From: PCC-6802 sp943367755
GTDB taxonomy: Bacteria; Cyanobacteriota; Cyanobacteriia; Pseudanabaenales; Pseudanabaenaceae
Reading direction: 5' to 3'
DNA: 64,000 nucleotides
NCBI GenBank assembly: GCA_943367755.1
Contig: CALRKB020000017.1
Span: forward strand, 14,171 to 78,170
Part shown: one piece after another, positions 53,971-62,639 of the stretch
How positions within the stretch are numbered: position 1 is the stretch's first letter
Layout of the letters: every line of letters starts with the position of its first letter
Notes under the pieces: generated by a model
Databases searched by the model: none
Seen by the model: only the letters and a program-made list of their open reading frames with translations
What the model was told of the DNA's origin: nothing
Translations under genes and position numbers: made by a program

Positions 53971-54272
53971 AACACTAAGCCTTGCTTGCGATACTTCTCA
54001 ACCAAGTGTTGCTGATAATCACCTTCTTGGATTGAATTTGGCGACAAAGGTAGCTGTTCTACCTCTTCCACCCATTTCTCCCAAGTATCAGACATTAAAT
54101 TATCTGGCTGTTCTGCTTCTTCAGCATGACCTGACTTCTTAACTACTGCAGAGTCCGAGCAACTATTCAAAACCAATACAACATCGTACTCACCCATCTG
54201 CACATCAGCAGGCAGTTGCACAGTCACCGTGCGATCAGCGTTGACTTGCACCTTAGCTTCGACTGTTTGCAT
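53967..54272 (-). CDS. Antitoxin partner of PIN toxin
   Basis: The 101-residue protein begins with a beta-rich segment (VEAKVQVNADRTVTVQLPADVQMGEYDVVLVL) that resembles AbrB/VapB-like DNA-binding swapped hairpins. It ends in a charged, toxin-binding-like tail (EGDYQQHLVEKYRKQGLVF). The 4-base overlap with the PIN gene supports a type II antitoxin role. The family assignment is inferred mostly from context. Confidence 0.75.
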   Translation of the reverse strand: MQTVEAKVQVNADRTVTVQLPADVQMGEYDVVLVLNSCSDSAVVKKSGHAEEAEQPDNLMSDTWEKWVEEVEQLPLSPNSIQEGDYQQHLVEKYRKQGLVF

Positions 54273-54330
54273 CTTTGCATCCCTCTACTAGATTGACAAT
54301 TCTGGAGATGTAAGTCTCCTGGTAACTACA

Positions 54331-55203
54331 TTATGGCTCATTTTCTAGTGTTTCCTTGGCTTTAAGTAATGCTTGCCTGTGGGCTTCACTGACATCAGGA
54401 TACTGCAAATCTAAGTCTTTTAACTTGGCGCAAATCAAATGCGCGACAGCAAAGCGCGTAAACCATTTGCGATCGGCGGGAATGATGTGCCAGGGTGCCC
54501 ATTCTGTACTGGTGTGTGTAAATACATCTTCATAGGCATGCATATAGTCATCCCAAAATCCTCTTTCCGCAATGTCGGCGATCGAAAACTTCCAATTCTT
54601 CTCTGGGCGATCGATGCGATCGAGGAATCGTTTTTTCTGCTCGTGCTTCGAGATATGCAGGAAAAACTTGAGAATAATCACACCATTGCTAACTAAATAC
54701 TTCTCAAAATTATTAATTTCTGCAAATCGCTGCTTCCATATCTTTCCTCCCTTAGCTTCTGGCGGTAACTGTTGTCGTTCTAGAAGATCGGGATGTACGC
54801 GAACTACCAAAGTTTCTTCGTAGTAGGAACGATTGAATATGCCAATTCGCCCGCGTTCTGGTAGAGATTTCATCGATCGCCACAAATAATCGTGATCCAT
54901 CTCTTCAGCAGAAGGTGCTTTAAAGCTGAAAACCTGACAACCCTGGGGATTAATTCCCGACATTACATGTTTAATTGTGCCATCTTTGCCCGCCGCATCC
55001 ATTGCTTGGAAAATAATCAGTAAAGCATAGGTGTTTTGGGCGTAGAGGATATCTTGATACTTTGCTAGTTGTTTAATATCTGCCTGTAAAATAGCTTCAG
55101 CTTCAACTTCAGTGTCCGCCCGAAATTCACCCGTGTAAGCGGGGTCGTAGTCGCTTAATTTAACCTTGGTGCCAATTGGCACAATAAAGTGTTTGGGATT
55201 CAT
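54331..55203 (-). CDS. ppk2: Polyphosphate kinase 2 family
   Basis: The 290-residue PPK2 transfers phosphate between polyphosphate and nucleotides. Walker A is IIFQAMDAAGKDGTIKHVM (about 63-81), Walker B is GRIGIFNRSYYEETLVVRVH (118-137), and lid residues include HISKHEQKKRFLDRI. The closing HIIPADRKWFTRFAVA is typical. The single-domain form suggests class I or III; nucleotide preference cannot be told. It diverges from the AI-2E family gene. Confidence 0.93.
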   Translation of the reverse strand: MNPKHFIVPIGTKVKLSDYDPAYTGEFRADTEVEAEAILQADIKQLAKYQDILYAQNTYALLIIFQAMDAAGKDGTIKHVMSGINPQGCQVFSFKAPSAEEMDHDYLWRSMKSLPERGRIGIFNRSYYEETLVVRVHPDLLERQQLPPEAKGGKIWKQRFAEINNFEKYLVSNGVIILKFFLHISKHEQKKRFLDRIDRPEKNWKFSIADIAERGFWDDYMHAYEDVFTHTSTEWAPWHIIPADRKWFTRFAVAHLICAKLKDLDLQYPDVSEAHRQALLKAKETLENEP

Positions 55204-55313
55204 TCTCCCAGATTATAGTAGGATGCATGTAGGTGGTCGAACAAACTGCCTTGCAGATATAAATTTTAAAATAACAGCCTAGGTATTATTGCGTAAAAAG
55301 GTGAAAGTATTGC

Positions 55314-56480
55314 ATGGGTAGCCCACAATCACCCAAAAGAGAAAGTAGCTTATTAGGATGGTGGAAAGCATTAATGCCTATATCTCGCCTGCTAGCGATC
55401 GCTTTTGCAGCACCGCTGATCGTTCTAAATGCATGGGCATTTTCGGAGATTTTTGGCTATTTTGAGTCACTATTTGTTGTCATTATTATTGCTTCTTTAG
55501 TATCTTTTCTACTGAACTACCCCCTCAGCTGGATCGAGAAACGTGGCTTAAAGCGCGGCCCTGCTGCCATATTAGTATTTCTAATCGCAATTTTAGTATT
55601 AACGGCTTTAGGCGTAACTTTGGTGCCTCTGGCGTTTGTCCAGGCGCAACAACTGGTGGCGCGTTTGCCAGAGTGGATCGATTCGGGGCAGCAACAACTC
55701 GTGCTCCTAAATGAGCGTGTTGATTTGATGGGTTTACCGATCAGTCTGGACGGCTTGATCACCCAAATCAACGATCGCCTGAAGGTGGAATTGCAGGCGA
55801 TCGCTGGACAAGCATTAAATCTAGCCCTTAGCGTTACCGTTGTGACGGTAGTAAGGCTACTGGACGTATTGCTGACGATTATTTCCGTCCTTTATTTGCT
55901 CCAGCACGGTGATGAAGTATGGGCTAGCTTAATTGGCTGGTTACCGGAGCGCATCCAACAGCCTTTTTCTCGCACACTACGCCTGAGTTTTCAAAACTAC
56001 TTCATCGGGCAGATTATCCTGGCCACTTGTATGGCTTCGGGACTAACTTCCATATTTCTCTTACTAAAGGTGCCGTTTGGCCTGCTGTTTGGTTTAACAA
56101 TTGGTCTGATGGCGTTGGTACCTTTTGGTGGATCGGCTGGTATTGCCCTTGTCACCACGCTTGTCGCCCTCCAAGATTTTGGTTTAGGTATACAAGTACT
56201 CGCTACAGCTCTGGTTGTGCAACAAATTATCGAGAATCTGATTGCTCCTAGGGTATTGGGAAGCGTGACAGGTTTAAATCCCTTTTGGGTTTTTATTGCG
56301 ATTCTCACAGGTGTGAGGGTTGGAGGCCTGCTAGGTGTTGTGGTCGCAGTGCCAACTGCGGTTGTGATCAAGGAAGCTTTGGAGGCAATTAAGGAAACAC
56401 AGAAGGAGCCACTCGGTGATGTCAAAGCTATAGATCCTGAGAGAGAGTTGCCACAAAAGCCTATTTCCAACGGTGTCTAA
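55314..56480 (+). CDS. AI-2E/PerM-family membrane protein
   Basis: The 388-residue protein has seven or eight membrane helices with the family plan: two N-terminal helices, a helix near VSFLLNYPLSWIEKRGLKRGPAAILVFL, a central non-membrane part (residues about 110-165), and a conserved C-terminal half with GLTIGLMALVPFGGSAGIAL and ENLIAPRVLGSVTGLNPFWVF. PerM/YhhT/TqsA proteins have been linked to AI-2 export, sodium/proton exchange or sporulation. The substrate here is unknown. It converges with the 617-residue membrane protein gene. Confidence 0.9.
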   Translation: MGSPQSPKRESSLLGWWKALMPISRLLAIAFAAPLIVLNAWAFSEIFGYFESLFVVIIIASLVSFLLNYPLSWIEKRGLKRGPAAILVFLIAILVLTALGVTLVPLAFVQAQQLVARLPEWIDSGQQQLVLLNERVDLMGLPISLDGLITQINDRLKVELQAIAGQALNLALSVTVVTVVRLLDVLLTIISVLYLLQHGDEVWASLIGWLPERIQQPFSRTLRLSFQNYFIGQIILATCMASGLTSIFLLLKVPFGLLFGLTIGLMALVPFGGSAGIALVTTLVALQDFGLGIQVLATALVVQQIIENLIAPRVLGSVTGLNPFWVFIAILTGVRVGGLLGVVVAVPTAVVIKEALEAIKETQKEPLGDVKAIDPERELPQKPISNGV

Positions 56481-56500
56481 TTGTCCTAGAATCAAGAATT

Positions 56501-58354
56501 TTAGAGTGCAGGCTTTAATTTTTTAATGCTTTCTTCTGTTGAGCGATTGAGATAGTTAATTTTGATTTCTTCTAGCAGATCGCCCAATAGAGATTCAATC
56601 TCTTCCAAGGCATTTCCCTGCTCTAGCTCCAGTTGCAGTTTGCCAATAAACTTCTCGATCAAACGCTTCTGAAGTTCTTCACTCACTGGATCTGGAACCG
56701 CAATTTGGCTTGCTAAATAAGACTTCTGGGGATTTTCAGAAATCAGCGTTACGATTTGCTTGACCAGATTATCTTTGATTTTTTTGGGCAGTCGCTTTAG
56801 CAGGGGGACACGCGCAATCTTTTGATATAGCGATGACTTATGCATTGCCTTATCCACCTGATAATCTAGCCATGATTCCAAATCAGTCTTAATTTCCGGT
56901 AGCACCCTACAGGTAACAATCTCAATTAATCGATTGGCGATCACTTTAATTTCATTGGTGGCATTCAAATCTACATACGTGGATTTGGGCTTGTTCTCGC
57001 GCTGCAAGAACGCTCGTTGTAAGCCACCCCCAACCACTGATGTTTGCACTCGATTGATCGCACGACTAACTACAGTTTGAGTTAGTTCTTCGGCAAAACT
57101 GCTAACCAGACCGAGGCGGAGGAATGTGCGAATTTTTGCCAAACTAACCAGATCTGCTCGATCTAGGCGAATTAGGGCGGTAATTACGCGGAGCGGGGCG
57201 AGGGCAGGTAGCAGCAGGAATAGATCGTACCATCGCCTTCCCACGGCTGCCCATACCGATATTTTCTCTTGCCGACGCATGGCAATAATTCGGATGAATA
57301 ACTCGCAGCCAAATAGAATCACCCAGGGTAGATCGACTAGCCAGTAGCGATCGACAGGCTTATTATTCACGGCTATATGACGATAGTAGTTCGATCGAAT
57401 CAAAAAACTAATCTGGCGATCGAAAAAGTCTAATTCAGTTTGCCATCCCCCCGCTTCAAAATTTGGATAGCTCCAAAATCGCGTAAAAGCTTCCGTTGAA
57501 GATAGATTCGACCATAACAGCTCCGGTGCCAGCAGATCTAAAACTCCAATCGAGTCTAATAGTTGCAGCATAGGTGTGAGTTCGCTACGGTTACCAGGAT
57601 CGTTCCGAAAAACATGTTTTTTGAGGCGATGCTTGATTTCTTCTAACGTGCCATTTCTTTGTGATCGCTCAAAATAATTGTTGTCAATCAACTTAGTGCT
57701 GAGGTCGCGCAAATCTGCCAGCATTGGATTCACCTCTCTGGCATTCAAGCCATGCAATTCCAAATTAGCTCTCAACTCAGCGACTTTGCGCAGATATAGT
57801 TCCGTATCAATGTATGGCTCAATACCTTTGATCGAATCATAGCCAAGCACTGGCTCGTACATTGAGACAAGATAGCGAACTTTAAGATTAAAAAACTCAA
57901 GCGACTCTTGCCAACCATGTTTCGCAAAATACTCACGACTCCAAAAAGTCTCTAATGCCTGCTTAAAATCTTTGAGCCCAACCTGTTGGCGAAATCTATG
58001 CTTAATCTCACTGAGCGTACCGTTCTTATTAACGATCTGAAAAGAAGGATTGTCAAGAAATATGCGCACGCTATCCTGGCGAATTACTTGCAGGAGTGAT
58101 GTTGCTTTGGCCGAATCTAGCCCCTCCTGCTTTAGTACCTGCTGCAAAGCATCTACGTTAGCTAAATATTGTTTTTTACTGCTTGGTTGTACGTGCTGTA
58201 GGTTTACATCTAGCCATAAATAACTATCCCGAGCTTGCAGGTAGGACAGATCGAAAATCGCTAAGCCTGTATTTATGACTACCAGGATAGCCATGAATTT
58301 TTCACCTAAAAGCTGTAGACGCGATCGCTTGAGGGTGGAAACTGGTTGCGGCAT
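56501..58354 (-). CDS. Membrane protein with tandem-duplicated helical domain
   Basis: The protein (617 residues from ATG 58354) has one N-terminal helix (AILVVINTGLAIFDLSYL). Two related units follow, about 60-172 and 190-327, sharing NGT-L-EIKHR, FW and GWQ-E-L-FF motifs. Then come two or three helices (LPWVILFGCELFIRIIAM; WYDLFLLLPALAPLRVITALI) with a following Arg/Leu-rich segment that faintly recalls voltage-sensor S3-S4. The C-terminal 200 residues are a soluble helical domain. I do not recognise a named family. An upstream in-frame ATG at 58378 is possible. It shares a convergent end with the AI-2E gene. Confidence 0.7.
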   Translation of the reverse strand: MPQPVSTLKRSRLQLLGEKFMAILVVINTGLAIFDLSYLQARDSYLWLDVNLQHVQPSSKKQYLANVDALQQVLKQEGLDSAKATSLLQVIRQDSVRIFLDNPSFQIVNKNGTLSEIKHRFRQQVGLKDFKQALETFWSREYFAKHGWQESLEFFNLKVRYLVSMYEPVLGYDSIKGIEPYIDTELYLRKVAELRANLELHGLNAREVNPMLADLRDLSTKLIDNNYFERSQRNGTLEEIKHRLKKHVFRNDPGNRSELTPMLQLLDSIGVLDLLAPELLWSNLSSTEAFTRFWSYPNFEAGGWQTELDFFDRQISFLIRSNYYRHIAVNNKPVDRYWLVDLPWVILFGCELFIRIIAMRRQEKISVWAAVGRRWYDLFLLLPALAPLRVITALIRLDRADLVSLAKIRTFLRLGLVSSFAEELTQTVVSRAINRVQTSVVGGGLQRAFLQRENKPKSTYVDLNATNEIKVIANRLIEIVTCRVLPEIKTDLESWLDYQVDKAMHKSSLYQKIARVPLLKRLPKKIKDNLVKQIVTLISENPQKSYLASQIAVPDPVSEELQKRLIEKFIGKLQLELEQGNALEEIESLLGDLLEEIKINYLNRSTEESIKKLKPAL

Positions 58355-58378
58355 GATTGCAAAGGATGTAATCAACAT

Positions 58379-58893
58379 TCTTAGTCTATGCTATGAACGT
58401 GAAAGAGAGCAGACTCAGGTTTGCCCCTACAGCACATGTGCAAATTTTCGGTCTACAAAAGTAAAGCACTCGCCATAAACAGCGAGTGCTTTTCCCCCGT
58501 TTCCCGTTTCACTTCATGTCAAACTCTCTTTGATGTATTTAGATTAGCGAAAATAAGATATTGGATGCATCCCCCACACGTCTATCTTGTCGATTGATTT
58601 ATGAATACCTGTTTGGGTAATCGCTTCCTAGCACGACTGGGTGAAGTTGACTTTGATGTTAAATCTCGTAGTTTGGTTGCGTATGGTTTCTCTGTCATTT
58701 AGATTATGATGATGGAGGAGAATAGCTGTTTGTCAAGCATTTGCAAGTGATCGCCGAGTTTCATTGCCCTGAACTGCTGTAAAGCTTATGCGGTCTATAA
58801 TTAGGTTGCAAAGGCTATCACCTTCCAGTTAACCTAAATGTTTGCCGCTTATTGCAGTTTAGACCCAATCCAACTTTCAGGAAGTATAGTTCC
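58379..58893. other. Intergenic region with orphan terminator
   Basis: About 515 bases between two divergent genes. It holds a strong hairpin at 58463-58493 that no annotated gene needs. Otherwise it is AT-rich with no recognised ORF, and it includes the leader of the tyrosine phenol-lyase gene with AGGAAG about 10 bases before the ATG. Confidence 0.45.
58463..58493 (+). terminator. Orphan rho-independent-like terminator
   Basis: AAAGCACTCGC and GCGAGTGCTTT form a perfect 11-pair stem around CATAAACA, followed by T and a C-run on the plus strand. No gene is directly upstream on the plus strand, so it may end an unannotated small RNA. Confidence 0.65.
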
Positions 58894-60306
58894 ATGCCTG
58901 ATTTTGTTCCACAAACCATAGGTCAGCAATTTGGTCGCCGCTCGTGGGCAGAGCCATGGAAAATCAAAATGGTCGAGCCGATCGCAACGATCTCGCGCGA
59001 AGAGCGCGAGCAGGCGATGATTGCAGCCGGATTCAATACTTTCCTGTTAAAGTCTGCTGATGTGTACATTGACCTGCTGACCGATAGCGGCACGAGTGCA
59101 ATGAGCGACCGGCAGTGGGCGGGCATGATGCTGGGCGATGAAGCCTACGCTGGCAGCCGAAACTTCTACAATCTTGAGAACGCCCTGCATACTTATTACG
59201 GCTATAAACACATCCTGCCCACTCATCAGGGACGCGGCGCGGAACACCTCCTCAGCCAGGCAGTTATAAAAAAGGGGCAATACGTCCCCGGCAACATGTA
59301 CTTCACGACAACACGCTTGCACCAGGAACTCGCTGGTGGCATTTTCGTTGATGTGATTATTGACGAGGCTCACGATTCCGAAAGCCTGCACCCATTCAAG
59401 GGCGATATCGATTTGGGCAAGTTGGAATCGTTGATTGAGAGCAAAGGCGCGGAAAACATTGCCTACGTTAGTTTGGCTGGAACAGTGAACATGGCCGGGG
59501 GGCAACCCGTGAGCATGGGGAACGTCAAAGCCCTGCGCGCGCTGTGCGATCGTTACGGCATCAAACTCTTTCTCGACGCAACCCGCATGGCTGAGAACGC
59601 CTTTTTCATTCAGGAGCGCGAAGAGGGCTATGCAAATCGATCGATCGCACAAATTCTGAAAGAGTTCTGTAGCTTCACCGATGGCGCGTGGATGAGTGCG
59701 AAGAAAGACAACCTCGTGAATATCGGCGGCTGGCTGGCTGTGAACGATTGGACGCTGTTTGAGGAATTGCGAAATCTCGTGGTAGTTTACGAAGGACTCC
59801 ACACCTACGGCGGTCTGGCTGGGCGAGACATGGAAGCTATGGCGATTGGCATTGCCGAGTCAGTGCAAGACGACCACATCCGCTCGCGCATTGGGCAGGT
59901 GCGCTATCTGGGCGGACTACTTACCGATTGGGGTATCCCGATTATTCAGCCGGTGGGCGGGCACGCCGTCTTCCTCGATGCCAAAGCCTTTTACTCGCAT
60001 CTCCCGCAGATTCATTTCCCGGCTCAGACACTGGCTGCTGAGTTGTATCTCGACTCCGGCATCCGAGCAATGGAGCGCGGCATCGCCAGCGCCGGCCGCG
60101 ACGCAAAGACTGGCGACCACAACTACCCCAAACTCGAACTTACTCGCCTCACGATCCCGCGACGGGTCTACACGCAAGCCCACATGGATGTGGTGGCTGA
60201 ATCGGTGAAGGCCGTGTACGATGCCCGCGAAACGACGCGCGGTCTGAAGATGGTTTACGAGCCGAAGTATTTGCGGTTCTTCCAGGCAAGGTTTGAGCGA
60301 CTGTGA
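58894..60306 (+). CDS. tpl: Tyrosine phenol-lyase-like PLP beta-eliminating lyase
   Basis: The 470-residue enzyme belongs to the tryptophanase/tyrosine phenol-lyase family. With ATG 58894 as residue 1, every key position lies exactly 14 beyond the Citrobacter freundii lyase as I recall it: Thr138, Asp228, PLP Lys271 in MSAKKDN, Arg395 in AMERGIASAGR, Arg418 and Phe462. Arg at 395 marks the phenol-lyase; tryptophanases have Ile there (VEIGS). It would split tyrosine to phenol, pyruvate and ammonia. The gene is visibly richer in GC than its neighbours and has no GCGATCGC octamer, so recent acquisition is likely. Confidence 0.88.
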   Translation: MPDFVPQTIGQQFGRRSWAEPWKIKMVEPIATISREEREQAMIAAGFNTFLLKSADVYIDLLTDSGTSAMSDRQWAGMMLGDEAYAGSRNFYNLENALHTYYGYKHILPTHQGRGAEHLLSQAVIKKGQYVPGNMYFTTTRLHQELAGGIFVDVIIDEAHDSESLHPFKGDIDLGKLESLIESKGAENIAYVSLAGTVNMAGGQPVSMGNVKALRALCDRYGIKLFLDATRMAENAFFIQEREEGYANRSIAQILKEFCSFTDGAWMSAKKDNLVNIGGWLAVNDWTLFEELRNLVVVYEGLHTYGGLAGRDMEAMAIGIAESVQDDHIRSRIGQVRYLGGLLTDWGIPIIQPVGGHAVFLDAKAFYSHLPQIHFPAQTLAAELYLDSGIRAMERGIASAGRDAKTGDHNYPKLELTRLTIPRRVYTQAHMDVVAESVKAVYDARETTRGLKMVYEPKYLRFFQARFERL

Positions 60307-60332
60307 TATCGCACTGGGAATTTCCTGCGATA
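60307..60332. terminator. Hairpin between convergent genes
   Basis: TATCGCA and TGCGATA pair around a 12-base loop. The stem starts just after the lyase stop and ends 5 bases before the convergent MBL-fold gene stop, so it can serve both. Confidence 0.6.
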
Positions 60333-60337
60333 CCGAT

Positions 60338-60949
60338 TTAAAGTGTGTTTGCAAGTTCTAGTAGGCGATCGCCTCCATTGCGAAAAATCGGCCATCCATC
60401 TCCCACCGGTACGGCTTCAACTTGCTCCAGTGCAGCTAATCGTCGCACAGAAGCCACTGCCTCGTCGCGGTTTTGCAATTTCGCCTCGGGCAAGATCGTC
60501 AGGCTTCCTGCCTGGTGCGCTCTGACCAGATCCCCTGTAACTAGTGTTGTATCTTCTAGCAGGAATGCTAATTCTCCTGGAGTTTTGGAACCGTGCAGTG
60601 CGATCGCCTGCAACCCTGGCACCAAAATATCGCCGTCCGCGAGCCAGCGATCGCAGTGAATTTGAAAAGTCTCTTTTTCGGCAAGAGGATCAGCGAGCTG
60701 AGCGCTAGATCGCTGGGCAATTTCCTGACTGGCTCGGATATGGTCGGAGTTCGTAATTGCAATCCAGGCTACTCCTCCTAAAGATTGTAAATGTTCCCAA
60801 TCGTATGGAAATAGGGGCATCGGATCGATTAAGATATTACCCGAGGGGCGAATCCAGACGATCCCATTAAAATCAATATTTCGTTCGGGATTGAAGGCAG
60901 ACCAGCCATACAGATCGGGACGATGCAGCAACTTCATGAGATTTCGCAT
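60338..60949 (-). CDS. Metallo-beta-lactamase-fold protein, degenerate metal motif
   Basis: The 203-residue protein keeps the MBL outline: NGIVWIRPSGNILIDPMPL, the motif position AITNSDHIRA, ALHGSKTPGELAFLLEDTTLVTGDLVRA, and a closing VPVGDGWPIFRNG. The canonical HxHxDH is reduced to Asp-His with Asn and Ser at the two earlier histidine positions, so one metal site is probably lost. GD in TGDLV and the later VGDG are retained. The substrate is unknown. It converges with the tyrosine-lyase gene and has an ATG at codon 5 as an alternative start. Confidence 0.75.
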   Translation of the reverse strand: MRNLMKLLHRPDLYGWSAFNPERNIDFNGIVWIRPSGNILIDPMPLFPYDWEHLQSLGGVAWIAITNSDHIRASQEIAQRSSAQLADPLAEKETFQIHCDRWLADGDILVPGLQAIALHGSKTPGELAFLLEDTTLVTGDLVRAHQAGSLTILPEAKLQNRDEAVASVRRLAALEQVEAVPVGDGWPIFRNGGDRLLELANTL

Positions 60950-61065
60950 TAACTCTCTTTATCATACCGCGAAATGAATTTATGAAAGGGCGAACGGTGT
61001 AAGCATTTTTCTATGCGCTTGGACGCAAGCCGGTAAGTTCCTTCAATTTGAGATGAGAAGAAAAC

Positions 61066-61129
61066 AACCGAGAATTCAAGTAATACGCCATGAATGCCAC
61101 GAAGTATTCCTCTACGCTCTGAGAAGAGA
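61066..61129 (+). pseudogene. Relic of IS200-like transposase 5' region
   Basis: The 15-mer AACCGAGAATTCAAG and the following 50 bases align with 62016-62080 in the nearby transposase gene, with in-frame stops (TAA at 61081) and several substitutions. It is a short decayed copy with the same orientation, about 950 bases upstream. Confidence 0.7.
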
Positions 61130-61184
61130 CAGATAGGGGTTTCAAATTACTAGGGGTTATCATATCTGGTGAAAGACGAGACAG

Positions 61185-61607
61185 TTAAACTCTATCAGGA
61201 ATCATTAAGTCGATCGCTTCCCTTCGATTCTTACGATAAATATAGAAATCGCTATCTAAAGTCAAGACAGAACTGCCTCCAATTAATTCGCTCATCCTCA
61301 CCAAACAGGCATCGGCAAAGGACATAGGAACGGATTGATAACGCTGCATTAACTCTCGAATGACTTTGACTTCATCATTGAACCGAAAATCAATTTGAAC
61401 GGTTCCTCGCTCAATTAATGCCATGATTGCATCTTCACTCCCATAAACATCTTGTAAGACAAAACAGGATTCAGTGACGACTGCTTCACAAGTTAATAAA
61501 GGCTTGGCAATCTTTGCCCATTCTTGAATTGCCCAATTGTGGTAATTATCGCTCTTGTCGAGAACGGCGACTAAGATCCCCGTATCTAAAATTACTTTTC
61601 TGAGCAT
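61185..61607 (-). CDS. PIN-domain toxin (VapC-like)
   Basis: The 140-residue PIN protein has Asp8 in VILDTGILVA, Glu46 in VVTESCFVL, Asp99 in MSFADACLV and Asp118 in TLDSDFYIYRKN. It lies 2 bases downstream of a DUF2281-type small gene on the same strand. Such cyanobacterial pairs act as toxin-antitoxin modules; the toxin is an RNase by family. The target RNA is unknown. Confidence 0.9.
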   Translation of the reverse strand: MLRKVILDTGILVAVLDKSDNYHNWAIQEWAKIAKPLLTCEAVVTESCFVLQDVYGSEDAIMALIERGTVQIDFRFNDEVKVIRELMQRYQSVPMSFADACLVRMSELIGGSSVLTLDSDFYIYRKNRREAIDLMIPDRV

Positions 61608-61609
61608 AT

Positions 61610-61861
61610 TTAGACTAAATGCTTCTTTTTGAATTCCTTCTTTTTTAAGGATAAATTGCCTTTACCACTATCCAGACATCCCACTAAGTCTCCGGCTGAT
61701 TCTAGGGCAGAAATCTCTTCTTTTTCTCCATCAATTTCTGTCCTATCTGCTTTAGATTGCAAGAAATTGATAAAGTCAACAACTTCTTGTTGTTGTTGTG
61801 GAGTAAGGGTTTGTAGTTTTTCTAAAACAATTTGCAGTGGGGGGGGAGTTGTGGATATCAT
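61610..61861 (-). CDS. DUF2281-type antitoxin
   Basis: The 83-residue protein begins with a LQIVLEKLQTLTPQQQQEVVDFINFLQSK helix typical of DUF2281. It ends with the ISALESAGDLVGCLDSGKGNLS segment seen in cyanobacterial VapB-like antitoxins, then a lysine-rich tail. It is placed directly before a PIN toxin gene. Antitoxin role is inferred from this pairing. Confidence 0.85.
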   Translation of the reverse strand: MISTTPPPLQIVLEKLQTLTPQQQQEVVDFINFLQSKADRTEIDGEKEEISALESAGDLVGCLDSGKGNLSLKKKEFKKKHLV

Positions 61862-61952
61862 GGCAATCGTTCTCCTGATAAGGTTTCCTAAATTAAATGG
61901 TATTTCTATCTATAAAACAATCCTTACTTGGGTTTATTATAACTATTAAACC

Positions 61953-62636
61953 ATGTCCCGAAAACCCCGCAACCTCAAGCCCAATTACTGCGATCGCGTC
62001 ACTGTTCGCTGTAATAACCGAGAATTCAAGCTAATGCAACCTGATTGCCGTGAGGTATTCTTATACGCCCTGAAACGAGCCAAAGAGAAGTTTAACTTCA
62101 AACTCTATGCTCTCTGCATCATGAGCAATCACGTCCACTACCTGCTCGAACCCTCAGCCCCAGAAGATTTACCCCGCATCATGCACTGGATTAATTGGTA
62201 CACCGCCATGTGTTTCAACCGGATGCTCAACCGCACGGGGCATTTCTGGGAGAAACGCCACCACAGCAGCGGGTTTGATAGAACGGACTACAAAAGGGTA
62301 TTGAACACCCTGCGGTACATCCATGCCAATCCGAAAACAGCAGGGATTTTTTTATGACTTTTCCAACTACGGAACCCACGACAGGCTGACTGACGATGGG
62401 TTAACTCAATGGCATCCTGCCTTTCTCTCCTTGGGTAAGTCCCTGAATGAATGCGCTGAGAATTATCGCAAGTTCTGCAAGAAGTACAAGCCCAAACCTA
62501 AGCCAGAAAGCCGTTACCACTGGGGGAGTACGCTGCTGCCCAAGGTTCTGAAAAACAAGGAAAGCAAGAAGCGATCTCCTGGACAGATAAGGCTTCCTTG
62601 GGATGAGTGGGAGGCGACAAACTCTGAGATTCGAGC
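61953..62636 (+). pseudogene. REP-associated (IS200-like) transposase, frameshifted and truncated
   Basis: The frame starts MSRKPRNLKPNYCDRVTVRC and has the Y1 marks IMSNHVHYLLEP (the HUH pair) and INWYTAMCFNRMLNRTGHFWEKRHHSS. It breaks in a T7 run at 62347-62353. Removing one T lets NPKTAG continue into FYDFSNYGTHDRLTDDGLTQWHPAFL in the next frame. The C-terminal part (KYKPKPKPESRYHWGS, PGQIRLPWDEWEATNSEIR) stops matching near 62636, where an antisense ISKra4 relic begins. It is probably inactive. Confidence 0.8.
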
Positions 62637-62639
62637 TTG

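Noticed and set aside
58894..60306. Tryptophanase (tnaA) assignment
   Set aside because: Family resemblance is real, but the AMERGIASAGR segment carries the Arg diagnostic of tyrosine phenol-lyase, where tryptophanases have VEIGS.
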